The position numbers and the translations under genes were made by a program. 38,669 bases of DNA from the NCBI GenBank assembly GCA_023259675.1, contig JALRGT010000031.1:1-38669 (forward strand). The letters are read 5' to 3'. The notes under the pieces were generated by a model. That model did no database searches. It had not been told where the DNA came from and was given only the letters and a program-made list of their open reading frames with translations. This document shows, in pieces, positions 9,360 to 17,930 of the stretch (position 1 is its first letter; each line of letters begins with the position of its first letter). Origin of the DNA: Flavobacterium sp. GTDB taxonomy: Bacteria; Bacteroidota; Bacteroidia; Flavobacteriales; Flavobacteriaceae.

Positions 9360-11018
9360 ATGAAAAGTACTATCAAAAAAAAAATGCTCGGCATTGGTTT
9401 TCTCCTTTTGTTATTTTACAGTTGTACCTCTGAACCTGAAAACCCTGGGACAGATGAATTACGCGGCAGTACCTCAAAAAGGGCTGCCCCCTCTAAGATG
9501 GCTACAGCTATGGCACTTTCTTGCAATGCCCAGGCGGAACAGACAGATTATAATATTTACCGCATGGTTTCTGATGGTACTAGGATTGGTGATGTAATGC
9601 CATATTATGATGCTGCAACAAGTGCATTTTATATATATTACCTTAAAGATATATGGAATGACGCAACCAATAAGCGACACCCATGGTATGGCTTTAAAAC
9701 CACTGATTTTTATGCTTATACTCAACTTTCTGTGGGCGAGATTTTAAGCTGTAGCACGAATAGCTGTGCACAGAATTTTGCTTTGGGTACTGGTAATATT
9801 ATCAAAAGTGGAACTAAATTTTATGCCTTCTATACAGGTCATAACCCTAATTATCCCTCTGCCTGTGTAACAAAAAAAGAGGGTATAATGCTTGCGACTT
9901 CTACAGGTTTGAATAAGAACTTTGCTCACAACACCACTTTTGCAACCATTTACCCACCTGTTGGGCTTGGATTTGACGAAAACGCAAATTTTAGGGATCC
10001 TTATGTGTTTTGGGATGCCAGTACATCCAGCTATATAATGCTGGTATCCGCAAGAAAGCAGGATGGTGGCATTTGGAAAGGTGTCATTGCTAAGTATACT
10101 TCAACTAATCTTTTAAATTGGACTTATAGCAATATTATGTATGATGGTGGTGCGCAAAACTTTTTTATGATGGAAACCCCTGAGATATTTATGATTGGAA
10201 GCACCTATTACCTGATGTTCTCTGATATAGACAGTAAATATGTTTATTACAGGAAAAGCAGTTCAGTCAATGGCCCTTGGAGTTTACCTGTCGGATCGGA
10301 TCGGCTTGATGGCACCGGATTTTACGCCGCCAAAACTGCCACAAACGGTACGGATAGGTATATTTTTGCATGGACAAATATACTCTCAGGAAATACAGAT
10401 GAAGGAGTATGGGCTTGGGGTGGAAATTTGGCAGTACATAAAATATACCAAAAAAGCAATGGTGATCTTGCTGTAGCGATTCCGCACACCTTAAAGAACA
10501 AAATGGAAACGACCAATTATACTCCGGTAGAAAACAGTCAATGGGGGAATGTAACTCCATTGACTGGAGGTTTATCTTACGAATTAACAAGCTCGGCAGA
10601 TTTTGATGTGACTAACTTAATTTATGATCCAATCAGTCTGGCTCGCTATAAGATTAGTGCCAATGTTTCTTATTCTAACTGCAATAAAGATTTCGGCTTT
10701 ATGATAGGTGCTTGTGATGGATTTGATAATTTTTATAGCTTAAGGTTTGTGCCATCTCAAAACAGATTTAGTCTCGATAAAATAAACCGCTCCACCCTTA
10801 CTACGACCACGATTGCATATAATGATGTTCCTTATGTATTTGCGGCTAATACAGACTATGATATTCAGATATTAATCGAAAATTCAATGCTCGTAGTGTA
10901 TATTAATAATGAAGTAGCATTAACCAATAGGGTATACAAAGCCTCTAACACTAATTGGGGAATATTTGCAGATAACAGCACGGTCAAATTCAATAATATT
11001 AAAGTGAGCAGACCTTAG
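9360..11018 (+). CDS. GH32-like surface lipoprotein, paralogue 1
   Basis: The 552-residue product has a lipobox (FYSC, Cys about 22) and a low-complexity linker to about residue 55, so it is probably outer-membrane anchored. A five-bladed-propeller fold of the GH32/GH43 type is suggested by GDVMPYYD (Asp78, where GH32 has WMNDPNG), NFRDPYVFWD (Asp213) and MMETPEIF (Glu272). The nucleophile, stabiliser and acid/base positions therefore seem kept although the usual first motif is not. A C-terminal beta-sandwich (about 410-552) contains VVYINNEVALTNRVY. It shares the motifs and this C-terminal region with the protein at 21077-22627. Its own terminator follows, so it is a separate transcription unit. 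A fructan-cleaving or fructan-binding role is likely from context; the exact linkage is unknown. Confidence 0.75.
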   Translation: MKSTIKKKMLGIGFLLLLFYSCTSEPENPGTDELRGSTSKRAAPSKMATAMALSCNAQAEQTDYNIYRMVSDGTRIGDVMPYYDAATSAFYIYYLKDIWNDATNKRHPWYGFKTTDFYAYTQLSVGEILSCSTNSCAQNFALGTGNIIKSGTKFYAFYTGHNPNYPSACVTKKEGIMLATSTGLNKNFAHNTTFATIYPPVGLGFDENANFRDPYVFWDASTSSYIMLVSARKQDGGIWKGVIAKYTSTNLLNWTYSNIMYDGGAQNFFMMETPEIFMIGSTYYLMFSDIDSKYVYYRKSSSVNGPWSLPVGSDRLDGTGFYAAKTATNGTDRYIFAWTNILSGNTDEGVWAWGGNLAVHKIYQKSNGDLAVAIPHTLKNKMETTNYTPVENSQWGNVTPLTGGLSYELTSSADFDVTNLIYDPISLARYKISANVSYSNCNKDFGFMIGACDGFDNFYSLRFVPSQNRFSLDKINRSTLTTTTIAYNDVPYVFAANTDYDIQILIENSMLVVYINNEVALTNRVYKASNTNWGIFADNSTVKFNNIKVSRP

Positions 11019-11045
11019 GGATACTTAATTAAATGGATTAGGGAG

Positions 11046-11083
11046 AGGCTATCTTACAAGTTGTGAGATAGCCTTTTCTTTTA
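11046..11083 (+). terminator. Intrinsic terminator after GH32-like paralogue 1
   Basis: AGGCTATCT (11046-11054) pairs with AGATAGCCT (11066-11074) across an 11-base loop, followed by a T-rich tract. It lies 28 bases past the stop codon and separates this gene from the porter operon. Confidence 0.85.
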
Positions 11084-11805
11084 TAATACAAGACAATCAG
11101 ATTAGCTATTCTCAATAGCTCTTTAAAATACATAACTTATAAGCTCTTTTTGATTTTGGATCTGTTCTTTTTGATGTTCCTATTTGATTACGTAATAATT
11201 TCTTCAACCTAATTGGTCCAAAATATTTTTCATTCTTGAAATGAGGTTACAAAAAATAATAACTGTTTTTATGTAATTACTATTTCCACTCCCTCAAACA
11301 TTTCCTGTTGAACGAAATGGAATAAAAATATACATAGAGCATTTCTAAAATTCATACTCTCGATGAATTTTTTAGTAAAATAATTTGAACTTAAGAATAA
11401 ATAAACTCAAAAATCAAATTGATACAATGATGAATAATCATAACAAACAATTTTTTCAAAAGTAAAATTTTAAATAATAGTCAAAATTTTCATTGTACTT
11501 GACACAAAAAAGTCTCATTAACAAACTTTAATTAATCTATAAAAATTTTCTATCGTTGAAATTTGACTACCCTCTTCTTATCATGCAATAAATATATTTT
11601 GACTTGTTACGGAATTGAAATTTGTGATACAAAATTGAAATAATAATAAATTTTTTATTTAAAAATTTCATCATAAATAGCTGTTAATAAGCGCTTTAAA
11701 CTGGTTAGAAGCAAGAAGTAATAATATTGTATGAAATCGAAATATTCTCAAAACACAACGGTGTTTTTTATAGATATTTTAGCAATTCAATTTAATATTA
11801 AGATA
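11084..11805 (+). promoter_or_regulatory. Upstream region of the fructan operon with phased TTGAAAT repeats
   Basis: This AT-rich region holds no gene and must drive the long operon that follows. GAATTGAAATTTGTG lies at 11612-11626, a weaker copy AAATTGAAATAATAA exactly 20 bases later at 11632, and TCGTTGAAATTTGAC 59 bases earlier at 11553. These match the core of the third repeat downstream of the sensor gene (GAATTGAAATTAATG, 8953-8967). A TAnnTTTG promoter box could not be placed with confidence. Binding by the AraC domain of the hybrid sensor is a hypothesis. Confidence 0.45.
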
Positions 11806-13125
11806 ATGAAAAAAATTATTGTTTGGTCTTTGATTGCTTCTTTGGCCGGATTTCTTTTTGGGTTTGATACCGTTGTAATTTCAGGAGCGGATAAAAAATT
11901 ACAGTTATTATGGAATTCTTCTGATGCTTTTCATGGAACGGTAGTTATGGGAATGGCTCTTTGGGGTACTGTTTTCGGAGCCATATTCGGTGGGATTCCA
12001 ACGAATAAAATAGGACGAAAGAATACTTTATTATGGATAGGGATATTGTTTTTCTTTTCGGCAATTGGGTCAGCATGGGCAAACAATCCTTATGTTTTTG
12101 CAGCTTTTAGATTTATTGGAGGTCTTGGTGTAGGTGCTTCAACAATTGCTGCGCCAGCATATATTTCAGAAATAGCACCTGCAAAAGACAGAGGAAAATT
12201 AGTTGCCTTTTACCAGTTCAACATCGTTTTAGGAATTTTGATGGCTTTTCTCTCTAACTATTTATTGAGAAATACAGGAGAGAACTCTTGGAGATGGATG
12301 ATGGGAGTACAGGCCTTTCCTTCTTTTATTTACACCCTGTTTATTTTTAGTATACCAAAAAGTCCAAGATGGTTATTATCTAAATCCAGAAATGAGGAAG
12401 CCCGTAAAGTGTTGGTTTTAATGGAGCAAGAAGCAGACTATGAGCAAATGCAAAAGGAAATAGAACTCGACAATAAAAATGCAGCGAGTAAAAATGACAA
12501 TATCTTTTTAAAAAAATATCGTACTCCTTTAATCTTGGCTTTTTTGATGGCTTTTTTTAATCAGTTATCCGGTATTAACGCTTTCCTGTATTATTCCCCT
12601 AGAATTTTTCAAGAAGCTGGATTAGGTGAAAGTACAGCTTTACTAAGCAGCATAGGTATTGGTATTGTTAATTTGATGTTTACTTTATTGGGGGTTTTTT
12701 TAATTGACCGATTGGGAAGGAAAATATTAATGTATATCGGTTCTATAGGTTACATTATTTCACTTAGTCTGGTTTCTATAGCTTTCTTTTTGAAATGGGA
12801 AGGAATGGCTGTGCCAATATTCTTGTTTCTGTTTATTGCCTCTCATGCAATAGGACAAGGTGCGGTTATATGGGTTTTTATTTCAGAGATTTTTCCGAAT
12901 CACCTCCGCGCTTCCGGACAATCTTTTGGAAGTACAACTCATTGGGTTTTGGCAGCCGTAATTCCATCACTTATTCCATTTTTATTTTCTTCAATTGGAC
13001 CAGGCGTAGTATTTCTGTTTTTTGCGGCAATGATGGTTTTTCAACTTCTTTTTGTGTTTGTATTAATGCCTGAGACTAAGGGGATTACTTTAGAAGAATT
13101 AAGTGAAAAATTAATAAAAAAATAA
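11806..13125 (+). CDS. MFS sugar porter, probable fructose importer (BT1758-like)
   Basis: I chose ATG 11806 because the protein then begins MKKIIVWSLIASLAGFLFGF, the first transmembrane helix of sugar porters; the upstream ATG at 11731 would add 25 atypical residues. The 439-residue, roughly 12-helix protein shows the family signatures: NKIGRKNTLLW after helix 2, a KSPRWLLSK loop after helix 6, QLSGINAFLYYSPRIF in helix 7, IDRLGRK, and the terminal PETKGITLEEL. It should sit in the inner membrane and import the fructose released in the periplasm by the GH32 encoded three bases downstream. It heads the operon. Fructose as substrate is inferred from neighbours and from the equivalent gene in the B. 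thetaiotaomicron levan locus. Confidence 0.9.
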   Translation: MKKIIVWSLIASLAGFLFGFDTVVISGADKKLQLLWNSSDAFHGTVVMGMALWGTVFGAIFGGIPTNKIGRKNTLLWIGILFFFSAIGSAWANNPYVFAAFRFIGGLGVGASTIAAPAYISEIAPAKDRGKLVAFYQFNIVLGILMAFLSNYLLRNTGENSWRWMMGVQAFPSFIYTLFIFSIPKSPRWLLSKSRNEEARKVLVLMEQEADYEQMQKEIELDNKNAASKNDNIFLKKYRTPLILAFLMAFFNQLSGINAFLYYSPRIFQEAGLGESTALLSSIGIGIVNLMFTLLGVFLIDRLGRKILMYIGSIGYIISLSLVSIAFFLKWEGMAVPIFLFLFIASHAIGQGAVIWVFISEIFPNHLRASGQSFGSTTHWVLAAVIPSLIPFLFSSIGPGVVFLFFAAMMVFQLLFVFVLMPETKGITLEELSEKLIKK

Positions 13126-13128
13126 ATT

Positions 13129-14706
13129 ATGATAGGACTAAGTAAAAAAATAGCATTTATAGTATTGATATTTTCATTGAGTTGTAAAGGACAAAATCTT
13201 TTAGATGAAAAATCATATACAGAAGAAGATTTGTACAGGCCAAATTTTCACTTTACTCCAAAAAAGAATTGGATGAATGACCCAAACGGAATGTTTTACA
13301 TCAATGGTTGCTATCATTTATATTATCAATATTATCCTGATGGAAATAAATGGGGACCTATGCACTGGGGACATACAATCAGTAAAGATCTTGTAAAGTG
13401 GGATGAACAGCCTATAGCATTATTTCCTGATCATTTAGGTTATATTTTTTCAGGAAGTGCAGTGGTTGATAATAAAAATACTTCAGGTTTGGGAGATGGT
13501 AAAAACACACCAATTGTTGCAATATATACCTATCATGATCCTGTTAAAGAAAAAGCCAATCAGATAGATGTTGAAAGTCAAGGGATGGCTTATTCCTTGG
13601 ATAATGGTTTTACTTGGGAAAAATACAAGAATAACCCGATTGTTAAAAATCCAGGAATTCAGGATTTTAGAGATCCTAAAGTTTTATGGGATGCTATTCA
13701 TAAGCAATGGATATTAGTTTTGGCAGCACATGATAGGGTTAAGTTCTATCGTTCGGATGATCTTAAAGATTGGGAGTATCTTTCTGATTTCGGTGTGAAT
13801 TTTGGTGCCCATGATGGTGTTTGGGAATGTCCTGATTTTTTTTCAATGAAAGTTGAAAAAACTGGTGAAATCAAATGGATTCTGATTCAGAGTTTAAATC
13901 CAGGAGGACCCAATGGAGGTTCAGGGACACAATATTTTGTTGGAGATTTTGATGGTAAGAATTTTATATTGGACAAAACTTTTGTCAAAACGGTTGAAAA
14001 TAAAAAAGCAATATGGCTGGATTATGGAAAAGACAACTATGCAGGGGTGACTTGGAATAATATTCCAAAATCTGATGGACGAAAATTGATGATTGGATGG
14101 ATGGCCAATTGGGATTATGCACAAGAGGTGCCAACTGTGGCATGGCGTAACAGTATGACAATTCCAAGAGAGCTTACGCTTTTAAGAACTAACAAAGGAT
14201 ATCACATTAATGTACAGCCTGTACGTGAAATCGAAAGTTACATTTCTAAAACAATCAAAAAAGGTAATATTACTGTTAATGGTCCTAAATTATTAGTTGA
14301 TAACAAAACAGCTGATTTTACAAAAGCAGAGATAAAATTCAGACTCAAAAACCTTGAAAAAAACAGTTACTCTTTTGCATTCGTGAACCAAGCAGGGGAA
14401 CAAATTGTATTTGGTATCAATAACAATGAAAACTATCTTTTTGTAGACAGGAGTAAATCTGGAAAAATAGAATTTTCTAAAAAGTTTGCGTTGTCGATTA
14501 CCAAAGCTCAGCTTGATAGAACATTGAAAACTGCCGATATTAGAATATTAATTGACAAAACTTCGATAGAAATTTTCTTCAATAATGGAGAAAAGGTAAT
14601 TACAGAAACTTTCTTCCCAACAGAGCCTTTTACTGATTTTAAGGTATTATCGACAGTACAAACTGAAATAAGTAATCTAATTATTAACCAATTCCAATTT
14701 AATTAA
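13129..14706 (+). CDS. GH32 exo-fructanase (levanase/inulinase/invertase type) lipoprotein
   Basis: All three GH32 signatures are present in the 525-residue protein: NWMNDPNG with nucleophile Asp51, FRDPKV with transition-state stabiliser Asp182, and WECPDFF with acid/base Glu233; FSGS is also seen. The propeller is followed by a beta-sandwich ending in IEIFFNNGEKVITETFFPTE, as in other GH32 enzymes. A lipobox (SLSCKGQ) predicts a lipoprotein. It would hydrolyse terminal beta-fructosyl residues from imported fructo-oligosaccharides and supply fructose to the porter. It starts three bases after the porter stop and ends 12 bases before susC, so the genes are tightly co-transcribed. Preference for beta-2,6 or beta-2,1 links cannot be read from sequence. 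Confidence 0.93.
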   Translation: MIGLSKKIAFIVLIFSLSCKGQNLLDEKSYTEEDLYRPNFHFTPKKNWMNDPNGMFYINGCYHLYYQYYPDGNKWGPMHWGHTISKDLVKWDEQPIALFPDHLGYIFSGSAVVDNKNTSGLGDGKNTPIVAIYTYHDPVKEKANQIDVESQGMAYSLDNGFTWEKYKNNPIVKNPGIQDFRDPKVLWDAIHKQWILVLAAHDRVKFYRSDDLKDWEYLSDFGVNFGAHDGVWECPDFFSMKVEKTGEIKWILIQSLNPGGPNGGSGTQYFVGDFDGKNFILDKTFVKTVENKKAIWLDYGKDNYAGVTWNNIPKSDGRKLMIGWMANWDYAQEVPTVAWRNSMTIPRELTLLRTNKGYHINVQPVREIESYISKTIKKGNITVNGPKLLVDNKTADFTKAEIKFRLKNLEKNSYSFAFVNQAGEQIVFGINNNENYLFVDRSKSGKIEFSKKFALSITKAQLDRTLKTADIRILIDKTSIEIFFNNGEKVITETFFPTEPFTDFKVLSTVQTEISNLIINQFQFN

Positions 14707-14718
14707 ACCACATTAATT

Positions 14719-17700
14719 ATGAAAAACAAAATTTTTCTTTTTCTCTTTTTTCTTTACCCAATATTGGTAATGAATGCACAGAGTTTCGGGATAAAAGGGA
14801 CAATTGTCTCCTCAGATGACGGCTTGCCTCTTCCCGGTGCAACAGTTCTCGTTTCCGGAACGAATAAAAGCACAACCACAGACTTTGATGGGAAATACAG
14901 TATAGAAGGCTTAAAAGGTTCTGAGACTCTTGAGTTTAGTTTTATAGGCTATGTTTCTCAATCGATTGCAATTAAAAACACCAGTATTATTAATGTTAAA
15001 TTGGTATCTAGCAATCAACAATTAAATGAAGTAGTTGTGGTGGGATATACATCCCAAAAGAAAGCTGATATAACAGGTGCTGTTGCAGTTGTTGATATGG
15101 GACAACTTAATAAGCAAGTGGAACCTAATCCACTTAAAGCATTACAAGGGAGGCTCGCTGGAGTAAAAATATCTTCAGATGGTTCACCAAGTGGAGCTAA
15201 TACTTCAGTACTCATAAGAGGAGTAGGAACTCTTGGAAATACGGCACCATTACTTGTTATTGATGGTGTTCCAACAAAATCTGGTTTACATGAACTTAAT
15301 CCTAATGATATAGAAACGATACAAGTTCTAAAAGACGCTTCATCAGCAAGTATTTATGGATCTCGAGCTTCAAATGGGGTTATTATAATCACCACCAAAA
15401 AAGGTAAATCGGGAATAATGCGTGTAAATTTTAATAAATACACTTCATTTTCCACTTACGCTAATCGTTTAAAAGTACTTAATTCAGAGCAATATGGGCA
15501 AGCACTTTGGCAAGCTAATATTAATGATGGCCTAAATCCCAACAATAATAATTTAAGTTACCAATTTGATTGGGGAGTTGTTGATGGAACTCCAAAACTG
15601 AATAAAGTATTAGTGCCGGAATACCTCGACAACGCTCAGACTCTAAAGTCTTCAAATACGGATTGGTATGATGAAATTTCCCAAACAGGAATAGCTGATT
15701 CATATGATTTAGCAGTGTCAAATGGTACTGAGAAAGGGAATTATCTTTTTTCTGTTAATTATTATGATAATAAAGGCATAGTGAAAACTAGTGAATTTAA
15801 ACGTGTATCAGGACGTATGAACAGTTCGTATAAACTTTTGAATAATAATCTAACTATTGGTGAAAATTTCACAATCAATAGAACGAATGAAGTTACCGAA
15901 CCGGGGGTGTTAGATCCAGCGTTACGCGCACTTCCATTAATTCCTGTTCATACTGTTGATGGAATAGGTTGGGGTGGTCCGGTAGGAGGAATGAATGATA
16001 GACAAAATCCGGTAAGATTATTAGAATACAACAAAGATAATGGATATAAATATTTGCGTCTTTTTGGAAATGCTTATGCCGATTTGCAAATAATAAAAGG
16101 GTTAAATGTTAAAACAAATTTTGGAATCGATTATGGGAGTTATTATAAAAAATCATTACAGCGCAGCTATGTTTCGGGTTATTTGAAAAATGACCAAAAT
16201 GCCGTAAGTATTGATCAATCTATAAGCGATAAATTTACTTGGTCTAATACGGTAACTTATAAATTTTCATTAGGAAGAAATAATTTTAATGTTTTGGCAG
16301 GTACAGAGATGTTTAAAGATGACTTTGCAAATACTTGGCTTAGAAAAGATGACTTCATAATCGAATCTCCTGATTATATGTATCCAGATGCCGGAACAGG
16401 GATATCCTATACTGGAGGAGGGGCTACAAGTTATAGTCTATTATCTTATTTTGGGAAAATAGAATATGATTTTGATAAAAAATATCTTTTCTCGGCAACT
16501 TTGCGCCATGATGGTTCCTCGCGTTTTGGTAAAAATAATCAATTTGGTACGTTCCCTGCATTTTCAGCAGGGTGGAGAATGGCTCAAGAAGATTTTGTGA
16601 AAAATAATGCAAAATTTATTTCAGATCTTAAATTGCGTGCAGGATGGGGACAGACTGGTAATCAAGAAATTAGCAATACGGCAATATACGCTCTTTATTT
16701 AGCAAATTATGCGGGAGGAGATCCAACTTGGGGAACTTCTTTTGGAACTGCTTATGACATTTCTGGAGCGGGAAGCGGTATATTGAATTCAGGTTTTATT
16801 GCTATTCAAACCGGAAATGATGACTTAAAATGGGAAACAACCACACAAACCAATGTAGGGTTAGATTATGGTTTGTTCAACCAAAGATTATCAGGTTCAA
16901 TCGATTATTATTTTAAAAGTACCAAAGATATCCTTGTGATGCCACCGTATCTTGGTGTTATTGGAGAAGGTGGAAATCAATGGATAAACGGAGCATCCAT
17001 GGAAAATAAAGGATGGGAATTTTCTTTGGGATATAATGATACAACTTCATGGGGATTAAAATATGAGATTAATGCTAATCTTTCGATGAATAAGAATAGA
17101 ATTACTTATTTGCCGCCATCAGTACAAAATAATTATGGAGGTAATGGAACTACTGACAATATACTTGGTCGACCATTAAACTCAATGTATGGTTACGTAG
17201 CCGATGGTTTATTCCGTACTGAAGATGAAGTTTTCAATTCCGCTTTTCAAGAAGGAAAAAGTCTTGGTCGTATCCGTTATAAGGACTTGAATAATGATAA
17301 TGTTATTGATGACAAAGATAGAACTTGGATTGGTAATCCAAATCCAGATTATGCCTATGGACTTAATATCAGTCTTAGTTATAAAGATTTTGATGTTTCT
17401 ACATTTTTTGAAGGTATTGGAAATGTTGATGTAGTTAATCAAAAAAAATATCAAACTGATTTCTGGAGTGTAGATGATGTCGGTTCAAATAAAGGAATAA
17501 GATTATTAAATGCATGGTCTCCTTCTAATCCAAATTCAACAATCCCAGCTATTTCTACAACTGACAAAAATGCGGAGTCTAGGTTTTCAACTTATTTCGT
17601 TGAAAATGGACGCTATCTAAAGTTACGTGTATTGCAGTTTGGTTATACTTTACCAAAAGAGACATCATCGAAACTTAATATGGATAGTTTTAGAGTTTAC

Positions 17701-17823
17701 TTAAGTGGACAAAATCTTTGGACACTTAAAGCATCAGATTTTACAGGTGTAGACCCAGAAAATGCTGGATTTGGCTATCCACAACCACGAACTTTCACAG
17801 TTGGATTAAATGTTTCTCTATAA
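14719..17823 (+). CDS. SusC-like TonB-dependent outer-membrane transporter for fructan
   Basis: The 1034-residue protein has a signal peptide (to MNAQ), a carboxypeptidase-regulatory-like domain (IKGTIVSSDDGLPLPGATVL to about 105), the TonB-box segment NEVVVVGYTSQKK, a plug domain (ALQGRLAGVKI, GVGTLGNTAPLLVIDGVP, LKDASSASIYGSRASNGVII) and a C-terminal barrel whose last strand ends in PRTFTVGLNVSL. Length and order match SusC/RagA proteins. It would import fructo-oligosaccharides with the SusD lipoprotein encoded 107 bases downstream, a longer gap than these pairs usually have. Substrate is inferred from the flanking GH32-type genes. Confidence 0.96.
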   Translation: MKNKIFLFLFFLYPILVMNAQSFGIKGTIVSSDDGLPLPGATVLVSGTNKSTTTDFDGKYSIEGLKGSETLEFSFIGYVSQSIAIKNTSIINVKLVSSNQQLNEVVVVGYTSQKKADITGAVAVVDMGQLNKQVEPNPLKALQGRLAGVKISSDGSPSGANTSVLIRGVGTLGNTAPLLVIDGVPTKSGLHELNPNDIETIQVLKDASSASIYGSRASNGVIIITTKKGKSGIMRVNFNKYTSFSTYANRLKVLNSEQYGQALWQANINDGLNPNNNNLSYQFDWGVVDGTPKLNKVLVPEYLDNAQTLKSSNTDWYDEISQTGIADSYDLAVSNGTEKGNYLFSVNYYDNKGIVKTSEFKRVSGRMNSSYKLLNNNLTIGENFTINRTNEVTEPGVLDPALRALPLIPVHTVDGIGWGGPVGGMNDRQNPVRLLEYNKDNGYKYLRLFGNAYADLQIIKGLNVKTNFGIDYGSYYKKSLQRSYVSGYLKNDQNAVSIDQSISDKFTWSNTVTYKFSLGRNNFNVLAGTEMFKDDFANTWLRKDDFIIESPDYMYPDAGTGISYTGGGATSYSLLSYFGKIEYDFDKKYLFSATLRHDGSSRFGKNNQFGTFPAFSAGWRMAQEDFVKNNAKFISDLKLRAGWGQTGNQEISNTAIYALYLANYAGGDPTWGTSFGTAYDISGAGSGILNSGFIAIQTGNDDLKWETTTQTNVGLDYGLFNQRLSGSIDYYFKSTKDILVMPPYLGVIGEGGNQWINGASMENKGWEFSLGYNDTTSWGLKYEINANLSMNKNRITYLPPSVQNNYGGNGTTDNILGRPLNSMYGYVADGLFRTEDEVFNSAFQEGKSLGRIRYKDLNNDNVIDDKDRTWIGNPNPDYAYGLNISLSYKDFDVSTFFEGIGNVDVVNQKKYQTDFWSVDDVGSNKGIRLLNAWSPSNPNSTIPAISTTDKNAESRFSTYFVENGRYLKLRVLQFGYTLPKETSSKLNMDSFRVYLSGQNLWTLKASDFTGVDPENAGFGYPQPRTFTVGLNVSL

Positions 17824-17835
17824 AAATTAAATATT

Positions 17836-17919
17836 ATGAAATCGCCATTAACAACAAGTTTGTGCAAGCAAACACCAATGAATAAAAAGGCGATACCATA
17901 TATGACCACTAACAAATAA
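17836..17919 (+). other. 27-codon open frame and inverted repeat in the susC-susD gap
   Basis: An ATG-to-TAA frame of 27 codons (starting MKSPLTTSLC) fits wholly inside the unusually long gap. The same DNA holds ATCGCC (17842-17847) and its complement GGCGAT (17889-17894), able to form a 6-bp stem with a 41-base loop. There is no similarity to a known protein that I recognise. It could be a chance frame in a structured spacer affecting susC/susD stoichiometry. Confidence 0.2.
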
Positions 17920-17930
17920 ATTTTACATAT

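Noticed and set aside
10267..10590. Minus-strand 107-codon frame opposite the first GH32-like gene
   Set aside because: Its composition is that of an antisense shadow and it lies wholly within a well-supported gene.
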